Shown here piece by piece: positions 39,376-48,683 of a DNA stretch of 64,000 nt. Numbering within the stretch: the first letter of the stretch is position 1; every line of letters starts with the position of its first letter. A program made the position numbers and the translations under genes. Below the pieces are notes generated by a model. That model was given only the letters and a program-made list of their open reading frames with translations, searched no databases and was not told the origin of the DNA. Origin of the DNA: Microbacterium maritypicum MF109 (GTDB lineage: Bacteria > Actinomycetota > Actinomycetes > Actinomycetales > Microbacteriaceae); NCBI RefSeq assembly GCF_000455825.1, contig NZ_ATAO01000217.1, positions 62,001-126,000 on the forward strand, given 5' to 3'.

Positions 39376-40629
39376 GTGCACACCACCCACCTGGTCGTGG
39401 AGACCCGCGAGATCGACCCGGTCGAAGACCTCCTGGCCTACGCGGACCCCGCCCGCCCTCTTGCCTGGCTGCGCCGCGGAGACGGGATCGTCGCCGTCGG
39501 CCGACCGCTCACGGAGATCCGTCCCGCGGTCGAAGCGGGAACGTCACGCGTCGAGACCCTCGCGGCTGCCTGGCGCACCATGGCGGCGCAGTCCGAGATC
39601 TCCGACCCGATGGGCCTCCCGGGCACGGGGCTCGTGGCCTTTGGGGCATTCGCGTTCGACGAGGACTCGGCCGCGGACAGCGTGCTCGTGGTGCCCACGC
39701 AGGTGGTGGGGCGACACGGCGACCGGTTCTGGCGCACCACGCTCCGCCTCGCCGGCGCTCCGGACGACCGTGACGAGCTCGTCACCCAGCCTTACGGCCC
39801 GCACTGGGCCGGCACCGTCGGCCCCGGAGCGCAGAGCCCGCAGGGATACCAGGATTCGGTGCGCCGCGCCCTCGCCCGCATCGCCGACGGAGACCTGAGC
39901 AAGGTCGTGCTGGCCCGCGACCTCACCGGGAGCATCCCGGCAGGCTCCGACCTGCGTCGGCTCGTGCGCGCCCTTGCGACCGGCTACCCCGACACGTGGG
40001 CGTTCGCCGTCGACGGGCTGATCGGTGCGAGCCCGGAGACGCTCGTCACCGTGCACGACGGAACCGTCACCGCACGGGTGCTGGCGGGGACGATCGGCCG
40101 TGGCGCGGACGCCGACGCCGACACCGCCGCATCCGCTCACCTCGCGTCGAGCGTCAAAGACCTCGACGAACACCAGTACGCCGTGCAGAGCGTGCTCGCC
40201 TCGCTCCGATCCCACACCCGGGCGCTGGCGGCGAGCGAGCAGCCCTTCCTGTTGAAGCTGCCGAATCTGTTCCATCTGGCCACCGACGTCGAGGGCGAGC
40301 TGGCCGATGGGGAGAGCGCGCTCGACCTGGTGCGGGCACTGCATCCGACCGCCGCCGTCGCCGGCACGCCGACACCGGCGGCGATCGACGCGATCCGCGA
40401 GCTCGAACCCTTCGACCGCGGGCGCTACGCCGGCCCCGTGGGCTGGGTGGATGCCGCCGGCAACGGCGAGTGGGCGATCGCGCTGCGCTGCGCGCAGTTC
40501 ACCGTGCGCCAGGGAGAGATCGGGGTGACGGCCTACGCGGGCGCCGGGATCGTCGCGGGCTCCGACCCGGAGAGCGAACTGCTCGAGACGCGCGTGAAGT
40601 TCCGCCCCCTGGTCGACGCGCTGGCCTGA
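39376..40629 (+). CDS. menF: Isochorismate synthase
   Basis: A 417-residue chorismate-utilising enzyme. The C-terminal catalytic half carries KVVLARDLTGSI, GASPETLVTVHDGTVTARVL, the HPTAAVAGTPTPAAI segment and FDRGRYAGPVGWVDAAGNGE. It converts chorismate to isochorismate for menaquinone; menD lies further on. Salicylate or other chorismate enzymes are less likely because of this context. The start is GTG at 39376, six bases after a -10-like TAGGCT (leaderless). Confidence 0.9.
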   Translation: MHTTHLVVETREIDPVEDLLAYADPARPLAWLRRGDGIVAVGRPLTEIRPAVEAGTSRVETLAAAWRTMAAQSEISDPMGLPGTGLVAFGAFAFDEDSAADSVLVVPTQVVGRHGDRFWRTTLRLAGAPDDRDELVTQPYGPHWAGTVGPGAQSPQGYQDSVRRALARIADGDLSKVVLARDLTGSIPAGSDLRRLVRALATGYPDTWAFAVDGLIGASPETLVTVHDGTVTARVLAGTIGRGADADADTAASAHLASSVKDLDEHQYAVQSVLASLRSHTRALAASEQPFLLKLPNLFHLATDVEGELADGESALDLVRALHPTAAVAGTPTPAAIDAIRELEPFDRGRYAGPVGWVDAAGNGEWAIALRCAQFTVRQGEIGVTAYAGAGIVAGSDPESELLETRVKFRPLVDALA

Positions 40630-40642
40630 CCGCGGCCGACCC

Positions 40643-41485
40643 TCAGCTGGCGGCGAGACGCTTCTTCTCGGCCTCGACATCGAAGTCGGCACGTGGCCAC
40701 TGCGGGTCGATGTCTTCCAGGGCCGCGAGCAGCAGTTCCTGCACGGCCAGCCGGGCGTACCACTTGGCGTTCGCCGGGATCACGTGCCACGGGGCCACCT
40801 CGGTCGAGGTGCGCTCGAACACCGTCTGGTACGCCTCCATGTACTGCGGCCACAGCATGCGCTCGTCCACGTCGCCGGGGTTGTACTTCCAGTGCTTGTC
40901 CGGACGCTCGAGTCGCTCCATCAGCCGCGACTTCTGCTCATCCGGTGAGATGTGCAGCATGACCTTGACGATGCGGGTACCGGATGCCGCGACCCGGGAC
41001 TCGAACTCGTTGATGGCGTCGTAGCGGCGCTCGATCTCGTCCGGCGGGGCGAGTTCGCGCACACGCCCGATCAGCACATCCTCGTAGTGGGAGCGGTCGA
41101 ACACCCCGATGAACCCCGGTTCAGGCAGACGCTTCTCGATGCGCCAGAGGAAGTCGTGCGCGCGTTCCTCTGCCGTCGGCGCCTTGAACGCGGCGAGCGC
41201 GACGCCCTGCGGGTCGACGCCGCCGACGACGTGCCGCACGATGCCGCCCTTGCCGGCCGAGTCCATCGCCTGCAGCACCAGCAGCACCGCATCCTTCGCC
41301 ACCCCTGCCCGGCTCTCGGCGAAGAGCCGCTCCTGCAGCACATTGAGGTCGGTGAGCCCGGCTGCGAGGTCGGAGACCCCGCGGGACTTGCCGTGGTCGT
41401 ATCCGGGCTTGGCGTCGGGGTCGATGTCGGCGAGACGGAATCCCTCGTCGACTCGCAGCGTCTGCGTCCAGGTGTGCGCGTTCAT
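40643..41485 (-). CDS. Polyphosphate kinase 2 family enzyme
   Basis: A 280-residue PPK2 enzyme that transfers phosphate between polyphosphate and nucleotides (probably a nucleotide phosphotransferase). The Walker A-like LQAMDSAGKGGIVRHV has MDSAGKGG at 74-81, the lid/Walker B region is DRSHYEDVLIGRV, and the basic segment RPDKHWKYNPGDVDER follows. The ATG at 41485 is chosen; a longer open frame overlaps menD. It is convergent with menF, 13 bases apart. Confidence 0.93.
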   Translation of the reverse strand: MNAHTWTQTLRVDEGFRLADIDPDAKPGYDHGKSRGVSDLAAGLTDLNVLQERLFAESRAGVAKDAVLLVLQAMDSAGKGGIVRHVVGGVDPQGVALAAFKAPTAEERAHDFLWRIEKRLPEPGFIGVFDRSHYEDVLIGRVRELAPPDEIERRYDAINEFESRVAASGTRIVKVMLHISPDEQKSRLMERLERPDKHWKYNPGDVDERMLWPQYMEAYQTVFERTSTEVAPWHVIPANAKWYARLAVQELLLAALEDIDPQWPRADFDVEAEKKRLAAS

Positions 41486-41501
41486 ACGCACATCCTGCCA
41501 G

Positions 41502-43169
41502 TCAACGCGCCAGTGGCACCTCGATGATCTGACGTCCACCACGAGGCGAGGTCAGGGCCTGATCCAGTGCCGTGCGGGTGGTGACCCGCTGGTACTCCCA
41601 GCCGTACGCGAGGGCGAGGTGCTCGAGGCGGACCGTGTGCGGCGTGTAGAAGGCGCGATCGAGGTCGCCGGGGCGTGCTGACGATGCGACCTCGAGAGAG
41701 TCGAAGATCGTGCCCCCGCCGTCGTTGCCGACGACGACCTGCAACCGGGGCTCGGTCTCGTCAGGCGGCAGCAGCAGGGCGCCGACGTCGTGCAGGAAGG
41801 CGAGGTCGCCCAGCAGCACCCGCGTCACGCCGGGGGCGCCGGCCGCCTGACTCGCGATCGCGACTCCGGTCGCGGTGGCGATCGTGCCGTCGATGCCGGC
41901 GAGACCGCGGTTGGCATGGACGGGGACCTTCTTGCCGCCGAGCACCTGATCGGCGACGCGGACGAGCCGGGAGGAGCCGAACACCAGGCGGTCGTGCGGC
42001 CAGGTGGCGCGCCACACGGCATCGACGAGCAGCTCGCGATCGAGCGGACGGCGGACGGCGTCGAGCTCGGCCTTCACGGCTTGCCTGCGCGCCGCGAAAT
42101 CGGAGGACGCCAGCGCTTCCGGATCGGGGGCGCGCTCGCTCAGGTCGACGGTCTCGGCCGCGGATGCTCGCATCCACTCCCCGAGCCAGCTGCGATCCGC
42201 GACGCCCGGAGCGACGACGACGGCGTCGACCCCCCTCGTACGGTGATTGAGGTTCAGCTCCTCGCCGCCGCGGTGCACGGCCACGACCTCGACATCCTGA
42301 CGCGAGAGGAGTGCCGCGACCTCGCGACTGAGTGTCGGATGCCCGAGGACGACGACCCGCTCGACGCGTCCGCCGAGATCCTCACGCGCGAGCAGTCGAC
42401 GGTAGCCGTGTACGATCTGGCGTCCGAATCGCGCGCCGCTCACGATCTCGGCGATCAGCGGCCAGCCGCCGGCGTGCGCGATCTCCTCGGCATCGGGGCC
42501 GGCGTCGGCCCCGGCGACCACGACGGTGCGCGGCCCGCGGTCGAGTTCGAACGGTGTGCTTCTCAGAGCCTCCGGCGCCTCGCCCGGGGTGATGGCGATC
42601 GAGGGCAGATCGCCCGAGAGCGGTTCCCGGGACGGGAGGTTCAGATGCACGGGTCCGGAGATCCCGCGAAGGCCGCTCTCGACCTCGCGAGCCCCCATCG
42701 CCGCGGCCACGGCCTGCGCGGCGAGTCCCGACCAGTCGCCATCCCCGGGCACCGGAGCGTCCAACTGGTCACGCACCCAGGGGTGGAAGAGGCCGTCCTG
42801 GAGCGTCGCCTGGTTGGCACCGACCCCGCGCAGCTCGGGCGGCCGGTCGGCGGTGAGCAGCAGCAGCGGCACCCCGGAGTGGAAAGCCTCCATCACCGCG
42901 GGCAGCAGGTTCGCGACGGCCGTTCCCGAGGTGCACACCACCGCGGCGGGCACGCCCGTCTCACGGGCGATTCCGAGAGCCGTGAAGCCGGCGACCCGCT
43001 CGTCAATCCGGACGTGCACCCGGACGTGTCCTTCATCGGCGGCCCGTACCGCGGCGAGCGCGAGGGCCTGCGAGCGTGAGCCCGGAGACACCACGATGTG
43101 GCGCACGCCCTGGGCGACGAGGTCGGCGATCAGGGATGCCGCAGCATCCATGGCCGGCGACGGGGTCAC
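41502..43169 (-). CDS. menD: SEPHCHC synthase
   Basis: A 555-residue ThDP enzyme that joins isochorismate and 2-oxoglutarate in menaquinone synthesis. Seen are VRHIVVSPGSRSQALALAAV, VCTSGTAVANLLPAVMEAFH, LLLTADRPPELRGVGANQA and the ThDP region NRGLAGIDGTIATATGVA, GDLAFLHD. The GTG at 43169 overlaps the stop of the upstream gene (GTGA); an ATG six codons in (43151) is an alternative. It overlaps the downstream end of no gene but is 16 bases from PPK2. Confidence 0.93.
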   Translation of the reverse strand: MTPSPAMDAAASLIADLVAQGVRHIVVSPGSRSQALALAAVRAADEGHVRVHVRIDERVAGFTALGIARETGVPAAVVCTSGTAVANLLPAVMEAFHSGVPLLLLTADRPPELRGVGANQATLQDGLFHPWVRDQLDAPVPGDGDWSGLAAQAVAAAMGAREVESGLRGISGPVHLNLPSREPLSGDLPSIAITPGEAPEALRSTPFELDRGPRTVVVAGADAGPDAEEIAHAGGWPLIAEIVSGARFGRQIVHGYRRLLAREDLGGRVERVVVLGHPTLSREVAALLSRQDVEVVAVHRGGEELNLNHRTRGVDAVVVAPGVADRSWLGEWMRASAAETVDLSERAPDPEALASSDFAARRQAVKAELDAVRRPLDRELLVDAVWRATWPHDRLVFGSSRLVRVADQVLGGKKVPVHANRGLAGIDGTIATATGVAIASQAAGAPGVTRVLLGDLAFLHDVGALLLPPDETEPRLQVVVGNDGGGTIFDSLEVASSARPGDLDRAFYTPHTVRLEHLALAYGWEYQRVTTRTALDQALTSPRGGRQIIEVPLAR

Positions 43170-43516
43170 GGGCGCTGGTCCGTGGCGGGAGGCTCGTCGG
43201 TCTCCTCGTCCAGACGGGCGAGCTCCTCTTCGAGGCGGCGGATGCGCGCATCCTGCTCGGTCTTGCTGATGCTGCGCAGGAAGGCCGGGTCGTCGTCGGG
43301 CGCGACGACCGGACGGACCCCGGGATCGTTCGCACGTCGACGGCCGATCACGAACCAGAGGATGCCTCCGATCACGGGAAGGAGCACCACGATCAGGATC
43401 CAGACGGGCTTGGACACACCGCGGTGCCGCGTCGCCGGCTGCACTGCGCAGTCGACGATGCTGAACACCCAGAACACGGCGGCGAGGAAGCCGCCGACGA
43501 TCAGTAGTCTCGCCAC
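43166..43516 (-). CDS. PLDc_N (phospholipase D-nuclease N-terminal) membrane protein
   Basis: A 116-residue protein with two membrane helices (LLIVGGFLAAVFWVFSIVD and VWILIVVLLPVIGGILWFVI) and a charged coiled tail, matching the small PLDc_N family. Function is unknown. The GTG start at 43516 follows TACACT by six bases, so the mRNA may be leaderless; GGAGGG also overlaps that gap. It is coupled to menD by a four-base overlap. Confidence 0.85.
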   Translation of the reverse strand: MARLLIVGGFLAAVFWVFSIVDCAVQPATRHRGVSKPVWILIVVLLPVIGGILWFVIGRRRANDPGVRPVVAPDDDPAFLRSISKTEQDARIRRLEEELARLDEETDEPPATDQRP

Positions 43517-43591
43517 CCCTCCAGTGTAGGCGCGCCACGGCTTCCCCGGCCCCGGGGAGGACAGAGGCGCCGTTGCTAGACTGCGCGGGAA

Positions 43592-44017
43592 ATGCTGCCC
43601 TCATCGCCGGATCCGATGCCGCGAGCGCGGGCCGAGCGGATGCTGATCGCCCGGGTGATCACCGCCGTCGGCCTCGCGCTCCTGCTCGTGGTCGGCGCCT
43701 GGTCGACCTCGCGGGGTTCGGCCGATGTGCACGCGACGCTGTGTCTCGCCTCCGGCGTCTCGGAGTCGACGGCTGCCGCCCCGACGGCAGGTGACCCGGC
43801 GGCAGCGCCCACGATCGACGTGCTCAGCTCCGGTGTCGGGATCTGCCTGCTCGCGGTGCTCGGCGGCGTCGCGCTGGTCCTGCTGTTCCGCCGGCTCGCC
43901 GGGGGCACCCGGCCGCTCGGCACCCGCGCCCCGCGCACGGTGTCGCCGAGTCGCGCGGGTCCGCGCGCCTTCGTCCCCGCCCTGACTCTCACGCAGCTCT
44001 CCATCTCCCGCACCTGA
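43592..44017 (+). CDS. Two-helix membrane protein, unknown function
   Basis: A 141-residue protein with hydrophobic segments at about 20-38 (IARVITAVGLALLLVVGAW) and 80-100 (SGVGICLLAVLGGVALVLLF). Between them lies an Ala/Thr/Pro-rich extracellular loop, and the C-terminus is basic with a LTLTQLSISRT end. The shape resembles DUF6153-type proteins, but the match is weak. A -10-like TAGACT lies nine bases before the ATG. Confidence 0.55.
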   Translation: MLPSSPDPMPRARAERMLIARVITAVGLALLLVVGAWSTSRGSADVHATLCLASGVSESTAAAPTAGDPAAAPTIDVLSSGVGICLLAVLGGVALVLLFRRLAGGTRPLGTRAPRTVSPSRAGPRAFVPALTLTQLSISRT

Positions 44018-44090
44018 CCCGCCGACGCGCGCATCGAGCCGCCCGAAAGCGGCACCCTTCCCTCGTCGTACCCGTGTGTCTGGAGACCCC

Positions 44091-44744
44091 ATGAAGAACT
44101 CTGTCAAAGCGACCCTGATCGCCATCGCCGTCACCATCGTCCTGCTGATCGCCGGAATCGTCTTCGCGATCAGCCAACAGCAACCCGCCGCGCCCGCGGA
44201 GGGCGGAGAGCCGCAGCAGACCGTCCGCACCGATTCCCATGTGCTCGACGACGGGGGCGAGGGCGCCGTGACCGTGGTCGAGTTCCTCGACTTCGAGTGC
44301 GAGGCGTGCGGGGCGTTCTACCCCGTCGTCGAAGACCTCAGGGAGAAGTACGACGGCGAGATCACGTATGTCGTCCGCTACTTCCCCCTGCCCGGGCACA
44401 TCAACTCCACCCAGGCCGCGCTGGCCGCCGAGGCCGCCGGGCAGCAGGACCGCTTCGAGGACATGTACCGCCGTCTGTTCGAGACGCAGGCGCAGTGGGG
44501 CGAGCAGCCCGAGGAGACCCCCGAGGTGTTCCGCGGGTTCGCCCAGGATCTCGGGCTCGACATGGGCGCGTACAATGCCGCGATCGCCGACCCGGCCACC
44601 GCGGAGCGCGTGCAGTCCGACAAGGCCGACGGCGAGAAGCTCGGGGTGAACAGCACGCCGACGTTCTTCATCGACGGCGAGAAGATCGTGTTGCAGGAGT
44701 GGGATGACCTCGAACAGGCCATCGAGAAGGCCGTGAACGGCTGA
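44091..44744 (+). CDS. Membrane-anchored DsbA-like thioredoxin-fold protein
   Basis: A 217-residue exported oxidoreductase. One N-terminal helix (about 7-27) anchors it; the domain outside carries FLDFECEACGAFYP with active-site cysteines C70 and C73 (CEAC) and a cis-proline loop STPTFFIDGEKI. This is the second DsbA-like protein of the window (the other has CPVC). The ATG at 44091 is preceded by TGGAGA. It ends in a clear terminator. Confidence 0.88.
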   Translation: MKNSVKATLIAIAVTIVLLIAGIVFAISQQQPAAPAEGGEPQQTVRTDSHVLDDGGEGAVTVVEFLDFECEACGAFYPVVEDLREKYDGEITYVVRYFPLPGHINSTQAALAAEAAGQQDRFEDMYRRLFETQAQWGEQPEETPEVFRGFAQDLGLDMGAYNAAIADPATAERVQSDKADGEKLGVNSTPTFFIDGEKIVLQEWDDLEQAIEKAVNG

Positions 44745-44756
44745 CATGGAAAGGCG

Positions 44757-44790
44757 GATCGCGCGGCTTCCGTGTCGAAGCCGCGCGATC
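44757..44790 (+). terminator. Terminator after the DsbA-like gene
   Basis: GATCGCGCGGCTTC (44757-44770) pairs perfectly with GAAGCCGCGCGATC (44777-44790), loop CGTGTC, 12 bases after the stop. Confidence 0.8.
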
Positions 44791-44834
44791 CCGCCGCACC
44801 GATATTCTGGCCGCCTACCCAGGAGAGGGCCAGA

Positions 44835-45647
44835 ATGACCATCGACATCACGACCGCCTTGCAGACGACCCACAACGCCCGCGAACTCGCCGGGATCCCG
44901 ACCTCGGGCGGCGGCACGCTCGCCTCCGGTCTGCTCTTCCGATCGGACGCGCTCGCAGCGCTGACCGACGAGGGGATGCAGGCGCTGGCCGACCTCCGCA
45001 TCGGCACCGTGATCGATCTGCGCACCGAGGGCGAACGCGCACGCGCCGCGGATCGCCTGCCCGACGACGGCAGCGTGACGCTCCTGACTCTGCCCATGCA
45101 GGGCGGCGCGATGGACGAGATGGTGAAGCAGCTGCTCCCTGCAACCGGCGGAGCGGGACTCTCGGTGACCCAGGTCGCCGAGGTGCTGAAGCAGGTGCCG
45201 ACGTTGGAGGAGCTGTACGTCTCGATCCTGGCGGCCAGCGCCACCCCGTTCGCGACCATCGCGCGGACGGTGCTCGAAGCCTCGCGCACCGAACGACCCG
45301 GCGTGCTGTTCCACTGCACTGCGGGCAAGGACCGCACGGGGCTCGCCGCCGCGATCCTGCTGCTCGTCGCCGAAGCACCTCGCGAGGCGATCGTCGAGGA
45401 CTACACGCAGACGGAGAAGAATCTGGCGCGGGGTTTCGCCGAAGCCCTCACCGCACTGATCACCTCGCTCGGCGTCCCCCTCACGCCGGCCCTGAAGACG
45501 CTCGCGACCGAGGCTCCGGCATCCGCCATCGAGGCTGCGATGGACTGGATCGACGACAACCACGGCGACGTCGCGGGCTATCTGCGAAGCGGCGGTCTGA
45601 CCGACGACGAGATCGCCGACCTTCGTCGAGTGCTTCGCGGGGAGTAG
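44835..45647 (+). CDS. Tyrosine/dual-specificity protein phosphatase
   Basis: A 270-residue cysteine phosphatase. The P-loop HCTAGKDRTG is at 160-169 (C161 nucleophile, R167). ARELAGIPTSGGGTLASGLL and VIDLRTEGERAR are typical of the tyrosine phosphatases related to mycobacterial PtpB. Substrates could be phosphotyrosine proteins or phosphoinositides. AGGAGAGGG lies 6-14 bases before the ATG. Confidence 0.9.
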   Translation: MTIDITTALQTTHNARELAGIPTSGGGTLASGLLFRSDALAALTDEGMQALADLRIGTVIDLRTEGERARAADRLPDDGSVTLLTLPMQGGAMDEMVKQLLPATGGAGLSVTQVAEVLKQVPTLEELYVSILAASATPFATIARTVLEASRTERPGVLFHCTAGKDRTGLAAAILLLVAEAPREAIVEDYTQTEKNLARGFAEALTALITSLGVPLTPALKTLATEAPASAIEAAMDWIDDNHGDVAGYLRSGGLTDDEIADLRRVLRGE

Positions 45648-45692
45648 GAGTGCCCGCGCCCGTGCGGACGCAGCCCTCGCTACGCTGAGCGC

Positions 45693-47768
45693 ATGACCGA
45701 GGAGCACTCCCCCTCTCCCCATCCGGTGATGGCCGTCGTCCGGCGCATTCCGGCGACGCTGACGATGGTGCTGCTGATCATCGCGGTGGGGGTCGTCTGG
45801 AGCGGCCTCTGGGCGCCGTTCGAGGACACCGCGCTCTTCCAGACAGTCGCCTACGGGCTCCCGAACCTCGCCGACGGCAAGTGGTGGACGCCCCTGACCG
45901 GCACGTTCTTCGTGAACCAGCCCTGGGTGTACCTGTTCACGATCGCAGGCTTCTGGGGTATGGGTTACCTGGAGTTCCGTCGCGGATCGCGCGTGGCGCT
46001 CGCCTACTACTGGCTCGGTCAGCTGTTCGCGATCTTCGCCACCGCCCTGCTGCTGTACGTGCTCTCGCAGTTCCCGTGGGCGTGGGCGGCGGAGCAGGCC
46101 CAGGCGCTCGACGTGGGAGCATCCGGCGGCACCATGGCGTGCATCGCCGCCGCGGTCGGCCTGTTCCGTCCGCCGTGGCGGGTGCGCGGCTGGCTCATCC
46201 TGCTCGGCTTCGTGTTCATCGCGATGCTCTTCTGGGGCAAGGTCGCCGACCTCGAGCACCTGCTCGCGGTGCTGCTGATCCTCGTCGTCGACCGATCGCT
46301 GCGGGTGCGGCACACGACGGTCCGCGAGCAGCGGCTGATCGCCGTGGTGGCGATCCTCGTCCTGGGCGCCGTCGAGATCATCACGACCTTCCTGCCCACG
46401 GACGGACCCTTCGGACCGACCGATCCCGCGTCGGGAGGATTCATCGACCTCGCGATCGACCTCGTCGTGATCGTCGTGCTCGTGAACGGGCTCCGTCGCG
46501 GGCGGCGCTTCGCGTGGGTGCTCGCGATCCTGCTCGGCCTGTTCAACATCTCGGGCGCCGCGCTGGTGCTCACCCTCATCATCATCACGAGCCAGGCGGA
46601 GCTCGATCTGCGCTGGGACGGTGAGACCGAGCTCGCGATGGCCAACGGCTTCCTGTGGCTCATCATGCTCGTATACCTGGTGTGGGTGCGACGCGCGTTC
46701 CGAGCCAAGCGCCGCGCCAAGCTGGGCATCCAGCCCGCTCCGAACGTCGATGACATGAAGCGCGAGCTGCGCACTCATGGCGGCGGAACGCTCTCGTGGA
46801 TGACCACCTGGGAGGGCAACAGCTATGCCCGGGTGGCCGGCGGCATCGTCGCGTACCAGCGTCGCAACGGCGTCGCCCTGGCCCTGGCCGACCCGATCGG
46901 CCCTGCGGAGACACGCGCAGAAGCCGTGAACGATTTCATCCACGCCGTGGAGCTCGCCGGCCTCGTTCCCTGCTTCTTCAGTGCGGATGAGGCCACGCGG
47001 GCGGCCGTCCCCTCGACCTGGCGCAGCATCGTCGTGGCCGACGACACGATCGTCGACCTGCCGGGGCTGGAGTTCACGGGCAAGCGCTGGAACTCGGTGC
47101 GCACCTCACTGAACAAGGCCGGTCGCGAGGAGATGACCTTCCGGATGACACACCTCAAAGCGGAGCCGTGGGGTGTGCAGCAGCAGCTCAGAGCGATCTC
47201 GGAGGCCTGGGTCGGAGACAAGGACCTGCCCGAGATGCGCTTCACGCTCGGCACCCTCGACGAGGCCGAGGATCCGGAGGTGCGGCTCGCCCTGGCGCTC
47301 GCTCCCAACGGCGACGTCGACGGTTTCCTCTCCTGGCTGCCGGTGTACGGCGACGACGGTGCGGTGCGGGGCTGGACCCTCGACCTCATGCGTCGCCGCG
47401 AAGGCGGTTTCGGGCCCGTCATGGAGTATCTGATCGGTTCCTCGGCCAAGCAGTTCGCCGAGGAGGGCGCGCAGATCATGTCGCTCTCCGGCGCGCCCCT
47501 CGCCCACGACTATCCGCCGGATGCCGGGATGATCGCCGCTCTCAGCGACCGGCTGGCCGATGCGCTGGAACCGGTGTACGGCTTCGGGTCGCTGCATCGG
47601 TTCAAGCAGAAGTTCCACCCCCGTTACGAGACCATGTATCTCCTCTTCCGCGACGAGAGCGACCTCACCCGCATCGGTGGAGCACTCACGCGGGCGTTCC
47701 TGCCGGATGCGACGCTGCGCCAGTTCGCGGGTGCCGGGCTCGAACTCGTACGGGGCGGGAAGGACTGA
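45693..47768 (+). CDS. Rhomboid-like/DUF2156 membrane protein (MprF-like)
   Basis: A 691-residue protein with two parts. The N-terminal ~200 residues have a rhomboid-like layout of six helices: WWTPLTGTFFVNQPW, then VGASGGTMACIAA with the GxSG serine (S144), and VADLEHLLAVLL with a histidine (H189) where the catalytic histidine sits. More helices follow up to ~335. The C-terminal half is a DUF2156/LPG-synthase GNAT-like domain (SWMTTWEGNSYARVAGGIVA, FTGKRWNSVRTSLNKAGREE, then FGSLHRFKQKFHPRYETMYL) that in MprF/LysX enzymes attaches amino acids to phosphatidylglycerol. A -10-like TACGCT ends six bases before the ATG (leaderless). Confidence 0.82.
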   Translation: MTEEHSPSPHPVMAVVRRIPATLTMVLLIIAVGVVWSGLWAPFEDTALFQTVAYGLPNLADGKWWTPLTGTFFVNQPWVYLFTIAGFWGMGYLEFRRGSRVALAYYWLGQLFAIFATALLLYVLSQFPWAWAAEQAQALDVGASGGTMACIAAAVGLFRPPWRVRGWLILLGFVFIAMLFWGKVADLEHLLAVLLILVVDRSLRVRHTTVREQRLIAVVAILVLGAVEIITTFLPTDGPFGPTDPASGGFIDLAIDLVVIVVLVNGLRRGRRFAWVLAILLGLFNISGAALVLTLIIITSQAELDLRWDGETELAMANGFLWLIMLVYLVWVRRAFRAKRRAKLGIQPAPNVDDMKRELRTHGGGTLSWMTTWEGNSYARVAGGIVAYQRRNGVALALADPIGPAETRAEAVNDFIHAVELAGLVPCFFSADEATRAAVPSTWRSIVVADDTIVDLPGLEFTGKRWNSVRTSLNKAGREEMTFRMTHLKAEPWGVQQQLRAISEAWVGDKDLPEMRFTLGTLDEAEDPEVRLALALAPNGDVDGFLSWLPVYGDDGAVRGWTLDLMRRREGGFGPVMEYLIGSSAKQFAEEGAQIMSLSGAPLAHDYPPDAGMIAALSDRLADALEPVYGFGSLHRFKQKFHPRYETMYLLFRDESDLTRIGGALTRAFLPDATLRQFAGAGLELVRGGKD

Positions 47769-47864
47769 CGGAGCCCACGCCGCCCGAGAACGCGTCGGGT
47801 GGGTCGATCTCCGGATGGCGTCTGTTCTCCGACGGCGTGAGACCACGTGAGTACGATCGGTGTC

Positions 47865-48680
47865 GTGCTCGATGAAGACCGCCTCCGCTCGATGGCCGAC
47901 GAACTGAGCCGGGTTCCCGGCGTGCGTGCCGTCGCATTGGGCGGCAGTCGCGCCCGCGGGACGCACCGACCCGACTCCGACATCGATCTGGGGCTCTACG
48001 TGGACTCGGATGTCGACCGCGCCGGTATCGCGCGCGTGGCGAGCGGGTGGACGGGCGAACCCGTCGAGGTCGCCGAGCGCGGCGGATGGGGACCCTGGGT
48101 CGACGGCGGCGCCTGGCTGATCGTCGACGGCGTGCCGGTCGACCTCATCCTCCGCGACGTCACCCGCGTCGGAGAGCAATGCGCTCGCGCCGTCCGCGGC
48201 GAGTTCGCCTTCCACACCCAACCGGGTCACCCCCTCGGCTTCCTCGATGTCGCCTATGCGGGCGAGGTGGCCACCAGCGTGCCGCTTCGCGATCCGGAGG
48301 GACTCCTGGTCGGTCTGGCACGGAGCGTCACCCCCTATCCCGCGGCGCTGCGCGAGGCGTTCCTCACGAGCCTCTGGCAGGTCGACTTCCTGCTGAACGC
48401 GGCGGTGAAGGGCGCGAAGGCGGGAGACGTCGCATACGTCTCCCTCTGCGGAACCACGACGGCCATGCTGACCGCGCACGCCTGGCACGCCGCCGCCGGG
48501 AACTGGGTGACGAACGAGAAGGGGCTGGTGCCGAACGTGGCACGCCTCCCGATCGACTCGGCGGGATTCAGCGCGTCGGCGGCACTGGCACTCGGGAATC
48601 TCGGCACGACGCCGGAGGAGTTGCTCGCCTCGATCACGCGGCTGCGGGAGCTGCCGCGTCCGGCAGCTCCCGCAACCTGA
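47865..48680 (+). CDS. Nucleotidyltransferase-domain protein
   Basis: A 271-residue protein with a pol-beta-type nucleotidyltransferase fold: ALGGSRARGTHRPDSDIDLG, with GGSRARG at 26-32 and metal-binding D39/D41. The rest is helical like kanamycin-nucleotidyltransferase or DUF4037-type proteins. The substrate is unknown; an antibiotic or a protein are both possible. GTG at 47865 is chosen because TACGAT ends seven bases before it (leaderless). A GTG at 47847 is in frame but lies in the promoter. Confidence 0.78.
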   Translation: MLDEDRLRSMADELSRVPGVRAVALGGSRARGTHRPDSDIDLGLYVDSDVDRAGIARVASGWTGEPVEVAERGGWGPWVDGGAWLIVDGVPVDLILRDVTRVGEQCARAVRGEFAFHTQPGHPLGFLDVAYAGEVATSVPLRDPEGLLVGLARSVTPYPAALREAFLTSLWQVDFLLNAAVKGAKAGDVAYVSLCGTTTAMLTAHAWHAAAGNWVTNEKGLVPNVARLPIDSAGFSASAALALGNLGTTPEELLASITRLRELPRPAAPAT

Positions 48681-48683
48681 TGC

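Noticed and set aside
43989-46943. A 984-codon open frame on the minus strand
   Set aside because: It runs antisense to the DsbA-like, phosphatase and rhomboid/DUF2156 genes, all of which have strong motifs and starts.
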